DNA from: Brienomyrus brachyistius
Taxonomy: Eukaryota > Chordata > Actinopteri > Osteoglossiformes > Mormyridae
Reading direction: 5' to 3'
DNA: 64,000 nucleotides
NCBI RefSeq assembly: GCF_023856365.1
Contig: NC_064548.1
Coordinates: 4,067,001-4,131,000, forward strand
A program made the translations under genes and the position numbers. Below are positions 25,801-45,945 of this stretch, piece by piece (the stretch's first letter is position 1; the number at the start of each line of letters is the position of its first letter). The notes under the pieces were generated by a model. The model worked only from the letters and a program-made list of their open reading frames with translations. It had not been told where the DNA came from and made no database searches.

Positions 25801-26689
25801 AGCCAGAAGGTGGAATAAAAGCAGTGCAGGGTGCACCTGGGACAGCAGATGTCACCCTTGAGCACTCTGTAAATGTTAAGGGCCCATCCATGAAACACCA
25901 AAGAAGGAGAGTGCCTGATGACCCAAGTGAAGCATTTACCCCCTACTCCCACTTAAGGAAGGATTTCCAGTTATAACATGGGATCCAATCAACTTGCGTT
26001 TGGTTACTATATGACATCATGTTTCTCACATGTACCAGCACTAACGAAAAGCCATAAATCACAGGCTCAATTACCAGCAACAATCCTAATTCCAAAGTAG
26101 GCACAACACCGGCAGGCCTGTACAATCCCACTCCCGTTTCATGTTGTTTCAATACACTGTAGTTTCAGTCTCTGTTCTGTTCACCTTATATAAACCCTTC
26201 TTCACTGCCATAAATTTAAAACTCGGATTCATCAACAAGCAGGATTTTTTCCCCAGGGATCCACTATGAAATGCTATGCCAAAGCATTGTTTTGTTTTAG
26301 TTTTCCTTTGACTAATGTTTACATTCACTACTTGCAGGAGACAGCGGTTACCCACTTAAGTGCTGGTTATTAGCCCCATTCCACAAACCACATAAAGAAG
26401 AGGAACGCCGGTTCAAGGGAATGATAAGTCGTTGTCTGGCTTGTTGAGCTGACCGCATTAACAGCGGCAGTCACATGCTGCCATTTGACAGTTTTTTCTG
26501 TTTGCCACACTGGCAGATGTGCTAGCAAATAAAATGGTTTGGTGTTCCTCTACTACGGAAACTTCACTTTCTGAGAAATTCCTTTTTTCCTCCTGTTTCC
26601 ACCAATCAGAGTTGCTAAGATCTTCACACTAGCTGATTTTTCCAAGTCCAAGAACTGACTGTTCACTGGCCTAATCTTTAATGGCACCT

Positions 26690-26775
26690 TTGATAGGTGC
26701 CATTGTAACGAGATAATCAATGTTATTCACTTCACCTGTCAGTGGTTTTAATGTTATGGCTGATCAGTTTATGTA
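26690..26775 (+). repeat. Interspersed-repeat terminus
   Basis: GATAGGTGCCATTGTAACGAG followed by TTATTCACTTCACCTGTCAG and GGTTTTAATGTTATGGCTGATC is a string I recall as a very common fish repeat end. The parent element is not determined. Confidence 0.45.
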
Positions 26776-27044
26776 TGTTTATTGGCACCGGCAATTTAAG
26801 GTCATTTCTGACCTCATGGACCATCAGGGACCACACCAAGAGGCTAGGGCTTCATCAGATCTCCTCATGTTTCCTCCAATGGTCATGGAAGTGCTTACCC
26901 AGGAAGCAGCCGTGAGGGTGGGCAGGAGGCTCAGACACACTGAGGAGTCCTGGAGCTGGTGAGCGGGAGGTGATGAGGGAGGTGAAGAGGGAGGTGGGAG
27001 GCACTTTGGCACCTGCGTGAGACCATCAGCCTTTGTCGGTTATT

Positions 27045-27790
27045 CTGTCACGAGGGGAATGAGGGAATGATGATCCACTTGCTGGCCCTAGACACAGGAA
27101 ATTTATTATACAGTTATTGTAAAAAGGACATAAAATTATAAAGGACCCTGTATCAAAACAAAAGCAGGTAAACAAAAACATTGCTACAGGACTGAACTGA
27201 AAGGCTGGAGAATACAAAACATCTAATGAAGCAGAAAATGGGTGTTATCAGTGAGGGGCATTAATGAGGAACATGGGAAAACACAATCCAATGCATGCAA
27301 TAACTGACAGAGGTATAGGGACAGGCACATATGTACATGGATAAGGAGGGACATGCGTGGGCCATTAACACTCAACCAAACGTTAGGCTTCAAACACCAG
27401 GAAATACCAGGAACACAGGGCCAAGGTACGAAGCTGAGCATAGGCGGGGTACCCAAGAACAAAGATTCTAAAGGCAAGGACTAAACTAGGGTACATAAAC
27501 ACAAGGAACATGATTAGACATGGTGTTAACCAAACACACAGAACTCTAAGCGTCCAAAGTGGGTCAAACTATGACTATGGGATACTTGGTTAACAGCTCA
27601 GCCCATTCAGCCATGTGGCGGTGCAGGGACCAAGGAAAATGTAAAGGATTAAAACTGGGGTAAGACTTTGGGGAACACAGGGAACAGAACAGAATGACCA
27701 GCGACACCCTCTGGCCAAACAGGGAAACAGCGGGCAGAACAGGACAAGACAGGGACCTTGAAAATGTTACGTTCGAGTCTCCAAGAAGAA
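27045..27790 (-). repeat. Possible LTR-like or other dispersed repeat
   Basis: The minus-strand composition resembles fish LTRs: CCCTGTCTTGTCCTGTTCTG near one end, an AATAAA near the other, and a CGTGACAG end. Matching termini and a target-site duplication could not be found, so this is a weak call. Confidence 0.2.
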
Positions 27791-28577
27791 CACTGGGTTA
27801 GAGTACCTTACTGAGAAAGCGGGGATTCCTGGTTGTACTGTAAAATAAAATCAATGAATGCATAGATAGGTATAGTATTGATTTCTGCAGCTTTGCAGTC
27901 TTTTTGTGCAGTTTTGGAATCTTCTATAACTGGGCACATTTAATTAATGTAAAAGCAAAGGAACGGGCACTGCAGTGACCTGCAAAAATACTGAGCCAGC
28001 TGGAAGGGTTGTAGGCCCTAATCCTGACATGTTAGAAGAAGAGTGATTTAAATATCATAAACATATAAACATGTGAATGAATATTCTCCTCATCTTGTAC
28101 GCTAGAATGTGCGTACAAGAGGGTAGAGGGTAAGTGGTATGTTGCTGAGTTCATAGAAAATTGTGGTGTTATGTGCCGTAAGAGTTTTTGATATGTCTAC
28201 AGGAAACCTCAGTCTTCTACCCCAAGCTCACATAACAGTGGTAATGCAATATCTTTTGATAAATTGACCTGCATATGAGTTCTGTGACTTTGCGAACTCC
28301 TGTTTGAACCCTATAATGAAGGTTACTTCTCAGTCTCACTTAAAATGTATTGTTACTGTCCTTTACTTCCATTAACTATGTAGTAGAGATCTAGTGTGTA
28401 GTAATCATTACCTAGCAATCTGTAATTATACCCTCTGGATTACGGATGAAAAGTTACAATTGTTTGAATGAATTTTCCAGTAAAAGGGAACATTACAATG
28501 AGAGAATGTTGAGCTGTTAATGCTATGATTTTGTTGTCCTCTTTTTAAATTGACAAACAGTAATATGATTATTGTAG

Positions 28578-28795
28578 GGTTTAAGCACTTCTTTATACAG
28601 CGTGTAGTTAGCGTATGGAATAGTCTTCCTGTTAGTGTAGCGCAAGCTAAAACACTGGGTTCCTTTAAATCAGAGCTAGATAAGATTTTAACAACTCTGA
28701 GTTATTAGTTAAGTTCTCCCTAAACAAGCTTGATGGGCTGAATGGCCTCCTCTCATTTGTAAATTTCTTATGTTCTTATGTTCTCATTTTGCTTG
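28578..28795 (+). mobile_element. 3' end of an L2/CR1-type LINE
   Basis: The plus strand encodes a LINE ORF2 C-terminus: RVVSVWNSLPVSVAQAKTL, then GSFKSELDKILTTL and a stop. Next come the GATGGGCTGAATGGCCTCCTC tail and a short TTATGTTC repeat, a typical 3' end. It is 5'-truncated. Confidence 0.75.
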
Positions 28796-30689
28796 TGACA
28801 GTCCATGATCAAAGTAAAATCAAATGCATTAGTTTATGATGATGTATATATAGTTAGCTAAACTGCTAAACATGTTGTAGCTTCATGAGTTTAAATAAGT
28901 TATGATCTCAAGATAACAATAAGAAAAAAATAATGATGAACATCCTTTCTGCACTTCCGCAGAAACCCCCTTCAGAATATACTTCCTTTTATGATATTCT
29001 GTAATGATTGTGAGTTTTTATAATAAGGATAAATGTTTATTTTGTTCACATCCTCTTGTAATTATTAAAAGGGATTCAGGTGGATGTGTTGAATTACTGC
29101 TGCATGACTTCAAAGGTAGAAAAGCCTGCTTGTGTATTATAAAGAAGTACCTGCTTGCTAAATTTACAATGGGTAGCGCTACCTGCTAATTATAACAGCT
29201 AGGAGGTCCCATGGGATGTGTGAGGCAGCTATACGGTGATGAAAGGGATGGAAAGCTAGCAAGTTATGGAATAAGAGAACAGGGGAGATGTTTCCTCTGG
29301 GGGACACATGGAACGTGAAGCTTCTGCAAAGACTGTGAGATCATTTAGAAAGTGAGCAAGATTGGATGTGCGTGTGGAGAAAATGGTAATGGTGACTTGG
29401 CAGTGCTTAGTTACGGGGAATGAACAAGGGAAGCTGTATAACATACAGCTCAGAGTAAAGAGCTGAGGGAAGTGGTCAGAAACGATAAGGGAAGGGAACC
29501 ACAGCCACCAACCCTACAGGCTGCAGGAGGGTAAGTTTCACCATCTGCAGGAGAACCGGATGAACATCCAGATTTAGCAGGCTGAGTGTGACTAGGGAAG
29601 ACAGAGCAGAGGACATGGCAGAGGGAGTGACCAGGGCTGACCGTGGGATCTGGTGTCTGCCGTCCATTGTGGCCAGAGAGGATGCGGGGCAAGATACTGA
29701 GCTCATCAGATCTCCGTGGGGCCACAGCAGGAGATGCGTCCTGGTACCCAGCAGCCGATGCCACCGCAATCTAATGCTGTATGCTCTCCGACAGTGTGCC
29801 ACCACATAACCTTGTCCTGTCTCACTTTCCGATTGGCCATCGAATGGAAGAGACATTTTCAAGTCACTTTAGTTTTTGGCTGCTGCATTGCACTTGTCTG
29901 CCTCTCTCCTTCTTTTCCCAAGTATTAGCTTCTGTCCCATATCTTTCCATGATTCTACAGACTCTACTGGTTTATGTAATTCTACACTTTGGAAAATGTT
30001 GGGTCCTTGACTGCTGATCTTACAGAGTGTATCTGACTGGATGACTGTTTCTCAGCTACAACAGGGATCACTGAGATTCCTGTGTTCATCTGCCTTTCTG
30101 TCTTGCATGGTTCCCATTATCGGTCTCTGTCACTCCCACCCACTCCAGCAGACCCATTGACGGATATACTGTATGATGAAATAAGTTTATATGCATTAAA
30201 TGTTTTATTCCAATAGAACAAGAACTAAATAAATAAAAGAAATTCAACAAAAATCTCTCAACTTTGAACCGCAAATAAATGTAAACTGAGCCCAAAAACT
30301 AATCAGATGTGCAAATATCTGCACAGTTATTTAAAAAAACAATAACCAAATCTATACAACAAATGTTTAAATATCACATTATTATAAACAAACAAGAGCA
30401 GCTTAAAAACAGAAGAGAACCCTGATCCCTATTTCAAAAAAATACATTTAAACTAGCTGAACATCACAATTTAATACAATGGCTCAGAACAAACATGAAT
30501 ATATAAGACAAAATAAATGACATCATTTACATTCTCCATCTTGCCAAAAGTCTTGGGACCCGCTGTCTATTTTTAGCCGCCCGCTCCCGCCTGCAGCAAC
30601 CATAAAACCGCCCGATCCCGCGAGATTTCCGTTGGGTCCCGCAGGACCCCAGTCCCAATGCAGACTAGCTCCCTAACTCTACTACAATC

Positions 30690-32640
30690 TTCTCTTCTGT
30701 CTCTCCTGCCCCAAAATGAGTTCCTGACAATGACCTTCCAAAATGGGTGTACTTTTCTGCATAGCTATTCATCCTGATTTGCGGCATTGGTTTGTGTTTA
30801 CGTTTCAGGGTAAGCTATGGACCTGGGTGGGCATGCTCCAGGGGTAAACTGGGTTTCGCTCTGTTTATTCTCAAGAGCTGCTAAAGGATCTGGAGTTTCT
30901 CATTCTAAATAGGGGGGAGCTTTGCCCTGAAGGAAGCCTGTCTCCAAGATACTGAAGATTTATTGATCTATTTAGCTAATAATACCCACAAGGCCACAAA
31001 AGGAAAATTATAATAGCTAAAACAGGAAGTACCTCTTTAGGACACATTTTAACTCCAGAGGGAAGCAGCAGAAATCCAAAACAAATTGAAACTCCGAAAC
31101 TTCAAAAAACAGCAATTGCTATCATTTATGGGAACTGTGGGTAATTGTAGACCCCGTAGATATGGCAACAAGTGCTCAACCCCTTCAAGAGAAGGGGCTA
31201 AATGTGACGGATGACTAGACTGAGGACTCTGACAAGGTTTTCAAAGACTTGAAATGTGCACTTTTGGGACTTCCCTCACTGGGCATTCCAAGTTATAATT
31301 TGCCTTTTGTGCTTTTTGTGGGAGAGAAAAATGGATTTATGTACTGTACAGTACTGGCACAGAAGCATGGGGATAAGTATAGGCCTATAGCTTATTATCA
31401 GTAATACTTAACGTCAGTAGCAGCAGTGTATCCAACTTGTCTGAAAACAGTTTCAGCAGCAAATGAAGCTGCCTTGGCATGAGTGGACTTGGTAGCAATG
31501 CATGACCCTATTGCAGTATATGTTTACATAGGGTAGGACTTCTCATTTAAATATAGCTTGATTAATTCACAACCAGGGGGCGGCATGGTGGTGCAGTGGT
31601 TAGCACTGTTGCCTCACACCTTTGGGGCCCGGGTTTGAGTCTCCGCCTGGGTCACATGTGTGCGGAGTTTGCATGTTCTCCCCATGTCGTCGTGGGGTTT
31701 CCTCCAGGTACTCCGGTTTCCCCACACAGTCCAAAAACATGCTGAGGCTAATTGGACTTGCTAAATTGCCCATAGGTGTGCATGCGTGAGTGAATGGTGT
31801 GTGAGTGTGCCCTGCGATGGGCTGGCCCCCCATCCTGGGTTGTTCCCTGCCTCGTGCCCATTGCTTCTGGGATAGGCTCCGGACCCCCGCGACCCAGTAG
31901 GATAAGCGGTTTGGAAAATGGATGGATGGATGGATGGATAATTCACGACCAGAATGTATGAATGACTACGGGGGATGTTTTTCTATATAAGTGTTCTGCT
32001 CTAGATACAGCTACATGGTTCCCTACTGAAGAGGATTGGGGAGCCTCATTAGTGTTGTGGAGTGATCAAGATGGCGATGAAACCTAGAGCTGATTTGAAA
32101 GAAATCCCACTGAAAGACTGTGATCTGATTCTGTCTGTACATGGATGCTCTCTGCCTGGCTGACGGAAGCCCATCTGTATAAGATGCTGTAATGGGAATG
32201 GAAACGATCAACGAGCTGTTGATTCTAACCTGAGCATAGAATTACCTAAAACACATTTTGGGAACACCATGATCACGGAGCTCTATGTAAATACTGATCG
32301 GTTTGCTCACTGCTGGAAAACTGATAGCTGCCTCCCTCTCCAGCTACGCGCAATTGGATGAAGGATCACAAGGAAACGCCCAGGCTGACGCTGTATCAGA
32401 AGAAGCAATCCTCTTCCTCCAGTCTCCCTCAACTCAACCTGCCCCCTGCAGATGGATAATGGTCCTTCACCTCTCTCCATCAATGATGTCCTTCTGTGGC
32501 AGCAGCAAACTGATCCAGAGGAGAAGTAAAACTGATGGAAACTAAATGGCTGTGGCTTGGCGCAGGATTGTGGGTGGAAGTCCAGTGATGGACAAACCAT
32601 TTTGCCAGAGTGGCGAACCCTGGAATTGTATAAGAGCATA
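30690..32640 (+). pseudogene. Endogenous retrovirus pol relic (reverse transcriptase and RNase H part)
   Basis: Translated plus-strand fragments, in changing frames and with many stops, resemble retroviral pol. The reverse-transcriptase part is near 30730-30900. The RT/RNase H connection (motif YRPIAYY) is near 31220-31560. Diverged RNase H sequence is near 31960-32640. A V-SINE (31577-31939) has inserted into it. There is no open frame longer than about 130 codons, so it is dead. The type looks gamma/epsilon-like, by recollection of the family. The integrase part of probably the same provirus lies at 35320-35900. Confidence 0.65.
31577..31939 (+). mobile_element. Full-length V-SINE-like SINE with target-site duplication
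   Basis: A tRNA-derived head (GGTGCAGTGGTTAGCACTG as box A, GGGTTTGAGTC as box B) is followed by the conserved core (GTTTGCATGTTCTCC, GGGGTTTCC, ACATGCTGAGGCTAATTGG) and a (GGAT)n tail. AATTCACAACCAG (31564-31576) and AATTCACGACCAG (31940-31952) are the 13-bp duplicated target, with one mismatch. It interrupts the retroviral pol relic, so it is younger than that element. Confidence 0.85.
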
Positions 32641-33148
32641 TGGATCATGCAGGCAATATCTAAATGTTGAAGATTTTGGTTCGCACTCAGAATAAGCACT
32701 CATGTGGTACTGTAAGAGATGCATGGTGTGTTCACAGAACATTGTAGCTAAAGGCTTGGATGTTCCACAGAGAAAATCCCCGGTGCCAGAGGGTATTTTT
32801 GTCATTAGATGATGGACTTTTATTGAATTAACATCATGCAGGGGTTACAAGTATTGTTTAATCGTCACTGGTCTCTAGGGGTGGGCAGGGTTCTGCTAAC
32901 TGCTAATCAGCAAACCTAACTTTTTTGTTTCAGATTAGCATTTCCAGGTAACTTCTGTTAAATTTAGTTCTGCTACCTGTAAATCCACTAACATTTTTTG
33001 CAGGTAAAGTGAATAAAGTGTGATGGTCAAAAACGTTTGTAAACCCGAAAATCATATATATTTGTTCCTGTCTGCTGTGAGACTGTCTGCAGTAGTCTAT
33101 CTGGTATGTTATTGGCTGACTACATGTAAACACAGGCCGTGATTGGTC

Positions 33149-33390
33149 GATAACTTATTAGATTTAATGTAGTCTGGGCTAAATGTAAGTGAACCAAGAT
33201 AAAGGCCATTTAAACTGGGGTACCCTGAACTAAGCAGAGAACAGGAGCATGTATCACAAAGCTGGATTTCTTGCTCAGTGGGATAACGTGTCGGATTTAA
33301 ATAACGGTTGTTAACGGTGGTTTAAAGTGACTTTATCTTTGTTCATTTACATTTAGCCCAGACTACCTTAAATCAGACAAGTTATCCATC
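33149..33390. repeat. Inverted-repeat (fold-back) element
   Basis: About 70 bp at 33149-33220 (GATTTAATGTAGTCTGGGC, AAATGTAAGTGAAC, AAGATAAAG) recurs inverted at 33315-33387. A second block (TATCACAAAGC...TTTCTTGCT, 33254-33280) recurs inverted at 33765-33785, beyond the inserted SINE. The structure is a decayed fold-back transposon or two opposed copies. Confidence 0.6.
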
Positions 33391-33743
33391 CATCCATCCA
33401 TTTTCCAAACCGCTTATCCTACAGGGTCGCGGGGGGTCCGGAGCCTATCCCAGAAGCAATGGGCACGAGGCAGGGAACAACCCAGGATGAGGGGCCAGCC
33501 CATCGCAGGGCACACTCACACACCATTCACTCTCATATGCATTCCTACGGGCAATTTAGCAAGTCCAATTAGCCTCAGCATGTTTTTGGACTGTGGGGGG
33601 AAACCAGAGTACCCGAAGGAAACCCCACGACGACATGAGGAGAACATGCAAACTCCGCACACATGTGACCTAGGTGGAGACTTGAACCCGGGTCCCAGAG
33701 GTGTGAGGCAACAGTGCTAAGCACTGCACCACCATGCCGCCCC
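33391..33743 (-). mobile_element. Full-length V-SINE-like SINE with target-site duplication
   Basis: A minus-orientation copy complete from the CCATCC tail to the tRNA-like head (CCACCATGCCGCC). It is flanked by perfect 13-bp CAAGTTATCCATC repeats at 33378-33390 and 33744-33756. It splits the fold-back element at 33149-33790. Confidence 0.88.
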
Positions 33744-34024
33744 CAAGTTATCCATCTAAGCAAGAAGTTCTGCTTTGTGATACGGACCCCAGTTGGAGAA
33801 TTTTCATTTCATAGGGTGGCTTGGGAAAATTCATTTATATTCAGAGGAGAAGTGCGACCTGATTGGCCGATGAACATGCTCCCATCAACATGTGCTACCT
33901 GACATTCCTTACATGATGCCTAACATTCCTTACAGAATCCGAACAGATAAGTCTTTAATACCTTTATGCAACCATTCATAAACAACTTCTGACATTTTAT
34001 CAACTCAAAGAAGTCCTTAAATCA

Positions 34025-34110
34025 GGGGTCTCCAACTCCGGTCCTGGAGGGCTACTATCCAGTAGGTTTTCTATCCTACCTGGCTTCTGATGAACCACAT
34101 TTACCTGACT
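34025..34110 (+). repeat. One end of a hAT-like non-autonomous repeat
   Basis: CAGGGGTCTCCAACTCCGG, CTGGAGGGCTACTATCCAG and a CTACCTGGCTTCTGATG block match what I recall as a common fish hAT-type repeat. The partner end was not found. Confidence 0.4.
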
Positions 34111-34733
34111 TACCTCTGCCTTAAATTAATTTTCTTAAGTCATTGCTTGCAATGGGAGCTTAGTCTACATTAAATTTGGTGCAAGTCCAACTTATTTCAT
34201 GAATTAAAGTCTGGAGATGTCATTATAAAAAAAGGAATCCATCTGCTGTAAGATGCTCATCCAAAGTATGACTGTATTTTTTAAGTATTTCAACTCAATC
34301 ACAGTACAATATGTTTTACTTGTCATAGGCTAATAGTATTTTGATTTATGAATTCTGGTACCATGGTTTTCTAGGTAATTAGCGATCAGCATGGTTATTT
34401 GGCATTCTGTCTACAGCATTCACTGGCAAATCAGGTAGCACTTCTCTCATGAATAAATGAGTTTTCCCAAACCACCCTGTAAAATGAAAATGTGCCCTGG
34501 TGGTATTTCAGGGTTCTGATTGACAGAGCTATAGACCAATAAGGAGCTGAGTCTCCCCTTCCTAGTTCAGGGCAAACAGCGCCATGTTTCTAGTCCCCAA
34601 GCGGCTTCACTGAGGGCAAATGTCAGCATGAGCCAGCTGCGAAATAGGGCTCCTCTGACAAAAATGCTTATCTCATAAATGGAATATCATAGAAAGAAAA
34701 TTTCAATGCAGATTTATTCCAGATACTTTACAG

Positions 34734-34929
34734 CAGGGGTGGCCAATCTTATCCGCAAAGGGCCGGTGTGTGTGCAGGTTTTAGGGATAACCTTTAAGTC
34801 AGCTGTTGAAACCCAGGTGTGAGGACTCTTCAGCCAATCAGTCCTCTAATTAGCCATCTAATTAAAGATTAGCCGCTAAAACCTGCATACACTGTGGTCC
34901 TTTCTGGAAAAAAAACTGCACACCCCTTG
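34734..34929. mobile_element. 196-bp hAT-type MITE with 8-bp target-site duplication
   Basis: The ends are CAGGGGTGGCC and the inverted GGGGTG at CACACCCCTTG. Subterminal TGCAGGTTTTAG / CTAAAACCTGCA is also inverted. Flanking octamers are CTTTACAG (34726-34733) and CTCTACAG (34930-34937), with one mismatch, as expected for hAT transposition. No coding capacity. Confidence 0.75.
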
Positions 34930-35319
34930 CTCTACAGAATCCAGTGATCCAGTTGGGTCCTAAAGACCTAGGTATCCCCTGGTGTTCACTCTCATCCGAC
35001 AGAGGGGACTTCAGTGTTGAACATCTTAAAATTGTAGCTGTCTAGTTATATTTTAAGGGTTTCAGAGCAAAATACCAAACCAAAGCTAAAGTCATATAAT
35101 AAAAGTTAGTAGTTATCATTAACTTCCACAAATTTTTAGTGGTTTATCAGTTCAAATTAAATTTTAGAGTTAGCGGATTAGTGGTTATCGAAACCAACTT
35201 CTTGGTTAGCTGTGCCTGCTATTGCTGAGCTTCACTTCCAGGTGGGTTGAGGCCTACTGCTGTTGTCATGCCACAATTCTTATCTATAACTAAGGGTCTG
35301 ATTTAGAAACTGATAACCC

Positions 35320-35900
35320 CGATGGGGCATTCCACAAAAATTCTCTTCAGACAATGGAAACTATTTTGTAAATGTTGTAATAAGTGTACTGGGTGAAAAA
35401 CTATGTGCAGATCTGAGACGTCGATGTTCCTATCAGAGCAGTGGCACAATGGGGAGAGTAAATGGCACCATTAAGAACAAATTAGTGAAAGTGCAATGCT
35501 GAAATGGGCATGAACAAGATGACAGCTCTCCCACTGGTCCTGCTGCACCTCATCTTGATCTCTCGACATGGATGAGACCAAACTAACCTCAATGGTGAAA
35601 GACACCCACCCATAGGTAAAAACAGCCTTTCCAGTACGATTGGAGAGACCCTTGCACAGCTTGCAGCCAGGTGACTGGGTGGTGGTCAAAGACCCACAAC
35701 AGACTAAATGGAACTCGCTTGGTGGAAAGACTCAAATCAGATCCTCCTCGACACCGGCACAGCAAAGTCACCAAAAGATCCAACTGGATCTACACCAGCT
35801 ATTGCCAGAAGGTTACAGAACCAGTAGACATTGAGAGGGACAGGGTGCAAGACCTGCCTCCAGTGAGGACATTGACCAGGACGAGAAGCAGATGACATTA
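35320..35900 (+). pseudogene. Endogenous retrovirus pol relic (integrase part)
   Basis: Plus-strand fragments resemble the retroviral integrase core (a Ser-Asp-Asn-Gly segment, then VNGTIKNKLVKV) and the C-terminal domain (PGDWVVVKDP, later NWIYTSYCQKV in another frame). Stops and at least two frame changes break it. A purine-rich tract (AAAGGGGAGA, about 36203-36212) and the following TTGCATGC could mark a 3' LTR edge, but no LTR pair was found. It probably belongs to the same insertion as 30690-32640. Confidence 0.65.
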
Positions 35901-36673
35901 TGATGGTGCCCCTGGTGACAGAAGATGACCATCCTTGAAGCCTCTCTAAGCATCGCTGTCCTAAGGGACTGATGTGTATAACATTAATTGCGAGTGTTTT
36001 ATGTTTGTACCTATATGGACAGTTGCATTTAGCTGTTTTAAAATGAGCAACAACTCGAGACAGAATGTTCTACAAAGTTTTACATAATAGTATCTCTGAT
36101 TTATGTAGTAATCTGGCTTCTCCTGAAGACCCTGAGAAATTGTTCATCTGTGTTCATTGCCTTAACATTTGTTGACGTGTATGTATGCCCTGCCCAAGCG
36201 ATAAAGGGGAGATTGCATGCATTGCTGAATTACCGTAGTTATAAATAAATAAATAAAACATTTTCTTAATACGATCGAACCAAGTCTCTGGCTGAAATTT
36301 CTACAACAAAAGTTTGCATTTAGACGTGTCTAGCAGAAATCAGGTGAATTAAGGCTTGGTGAACATCCATCTCGTCCCTGATTATTAATTTTAGTAGCGC
36401 AATTGATTATTATTCATAATCCAGTAAAGTTTCATTTGAAAAAGCGCGCCCACTTGCGGCAAGAGCCGCGCCACTGCGCTGTATAGTTCTGCAGCTAGAT
36501 GAAAGGTAGCTGTGCTCGCACTGGGTGCGTATCTGCGTCACTGATAGATGTTGTCAGTGGGGAGGAGAAGCTGTAGAACAAGAAAAACCAAAAGCGGTTT
36601 CCAGAAAAGCGCCGTGCTTCTTGTCTACTTTCGACGCAGAAGTACGACCTCGTACGAATAAAACGAAATAACA

Positions 36674-45065
<8,392 letters not shown>

Positions 45066-45939
45066 GCCTCCCTGTGGCCAGCAGGCAGGCCTCTCAGCAC
45101 TCACCACCTCCCTAGTGCAGTGAAAGTTTTTATTCATTTCGATCTTTCCTTTTTGCGGTGTTTGTGTTTCCAATTAATGTGCTCACCCTGATTATCCCTT
45201 GAATAACTGTAGCACAGCTTTGTCCTACGTTTCCCAGCAATATCAGCATTCTCCAGAGATATCTGGTGAATCTGAATCCTTTTTACATAAAGTTATGGGG
45301 CTCTAGATTGTGTAGGCAGCTCTGTATGTGATTAGCCCTACATTTAGGCTGGTCTTTTAGACCAGAGAACTGATAGAAAATGAAATCCAGGTCAAATGTA
45401 GATTTTAGGATAAATATGCACACAGTTTAATGAGAGAGAGGTTGTTTCATTTGTAGATTGGAATAAATGTACCTTAAACTTTAAAAAATATGTTCAGTTT
45501 TTTGTAGGACCACACAATTCTGTACCACTATGACGCTAGGATGCCTAGAATATGTGCATTTTATTTTCCTGTTTTAATAATCTGCTGTATTACATAATAC
45601 ACTGCAATATAAATATCATACAGTTAGCTTTTCCATGTGATTATTCATCTTAAAATGAGAATGTAAAAGATGTGGGGTGTAATTATAAGGATGTTATTTT
45701 TTTTCCATTTACTTTCGAACGAGATCTTTTTTTTAATTTAAATTTAAGAAAAAATCTTGAAACAAGAATATTTGGAAAGACTGGAAGAGAGTTTTCCATT
45801 AACGTTATAAGATTTACATTTATATGTTTTCATTTAAAGAAATATTATTTTGTTGTATTTTCTCTTAACTTACTCCAGATCCTTCTGATAGACTTGTACT
45901 AATTTGTATATAACCTCTATGTAAAAGAGACAATATAAG

Positions 45940-45945
45940 AATAAA
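45940..45945 (+). terminator. itm2b polyadenylation signal
   Basis: AATAAA about 0.88 kb after the itm2b stop codon, followed within 40 nt by GT-rich TTATGATTTGTGTG. A proximal AATAAA at 45462-45467 could give a shorter 3' UTR. Confidence 0.6.

Larger units (their letters stand above)
25017..30680. other. Repeat-rich gene-free interval downstream of the med4 promoter
   Basis: No cellular coding exon was recognised. LINE remnants lie at 25400-25800 and 28578-28795, and repeat-like stretches at 26690-26775 and 27045-27790. The rest is AT-rich DNA without recognisable features. The first ~100 bases hold the med4 5' flank. Confidence 0.55.

Noticed and set aside
29476..29862. Overlapping ORFs on both strands, up to 128 codons
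   Set aside because: No domain recognised and codon content looks non-coding. Possibly repeat-derived, but unsupported.
31577..31660. tRNA gene suggested by box A and box B motifs
   Set aside because: It is the tRNA-derived head of a SINE. The cloverleaf is not complete, and SINE core, tail and target-site duplication follow.
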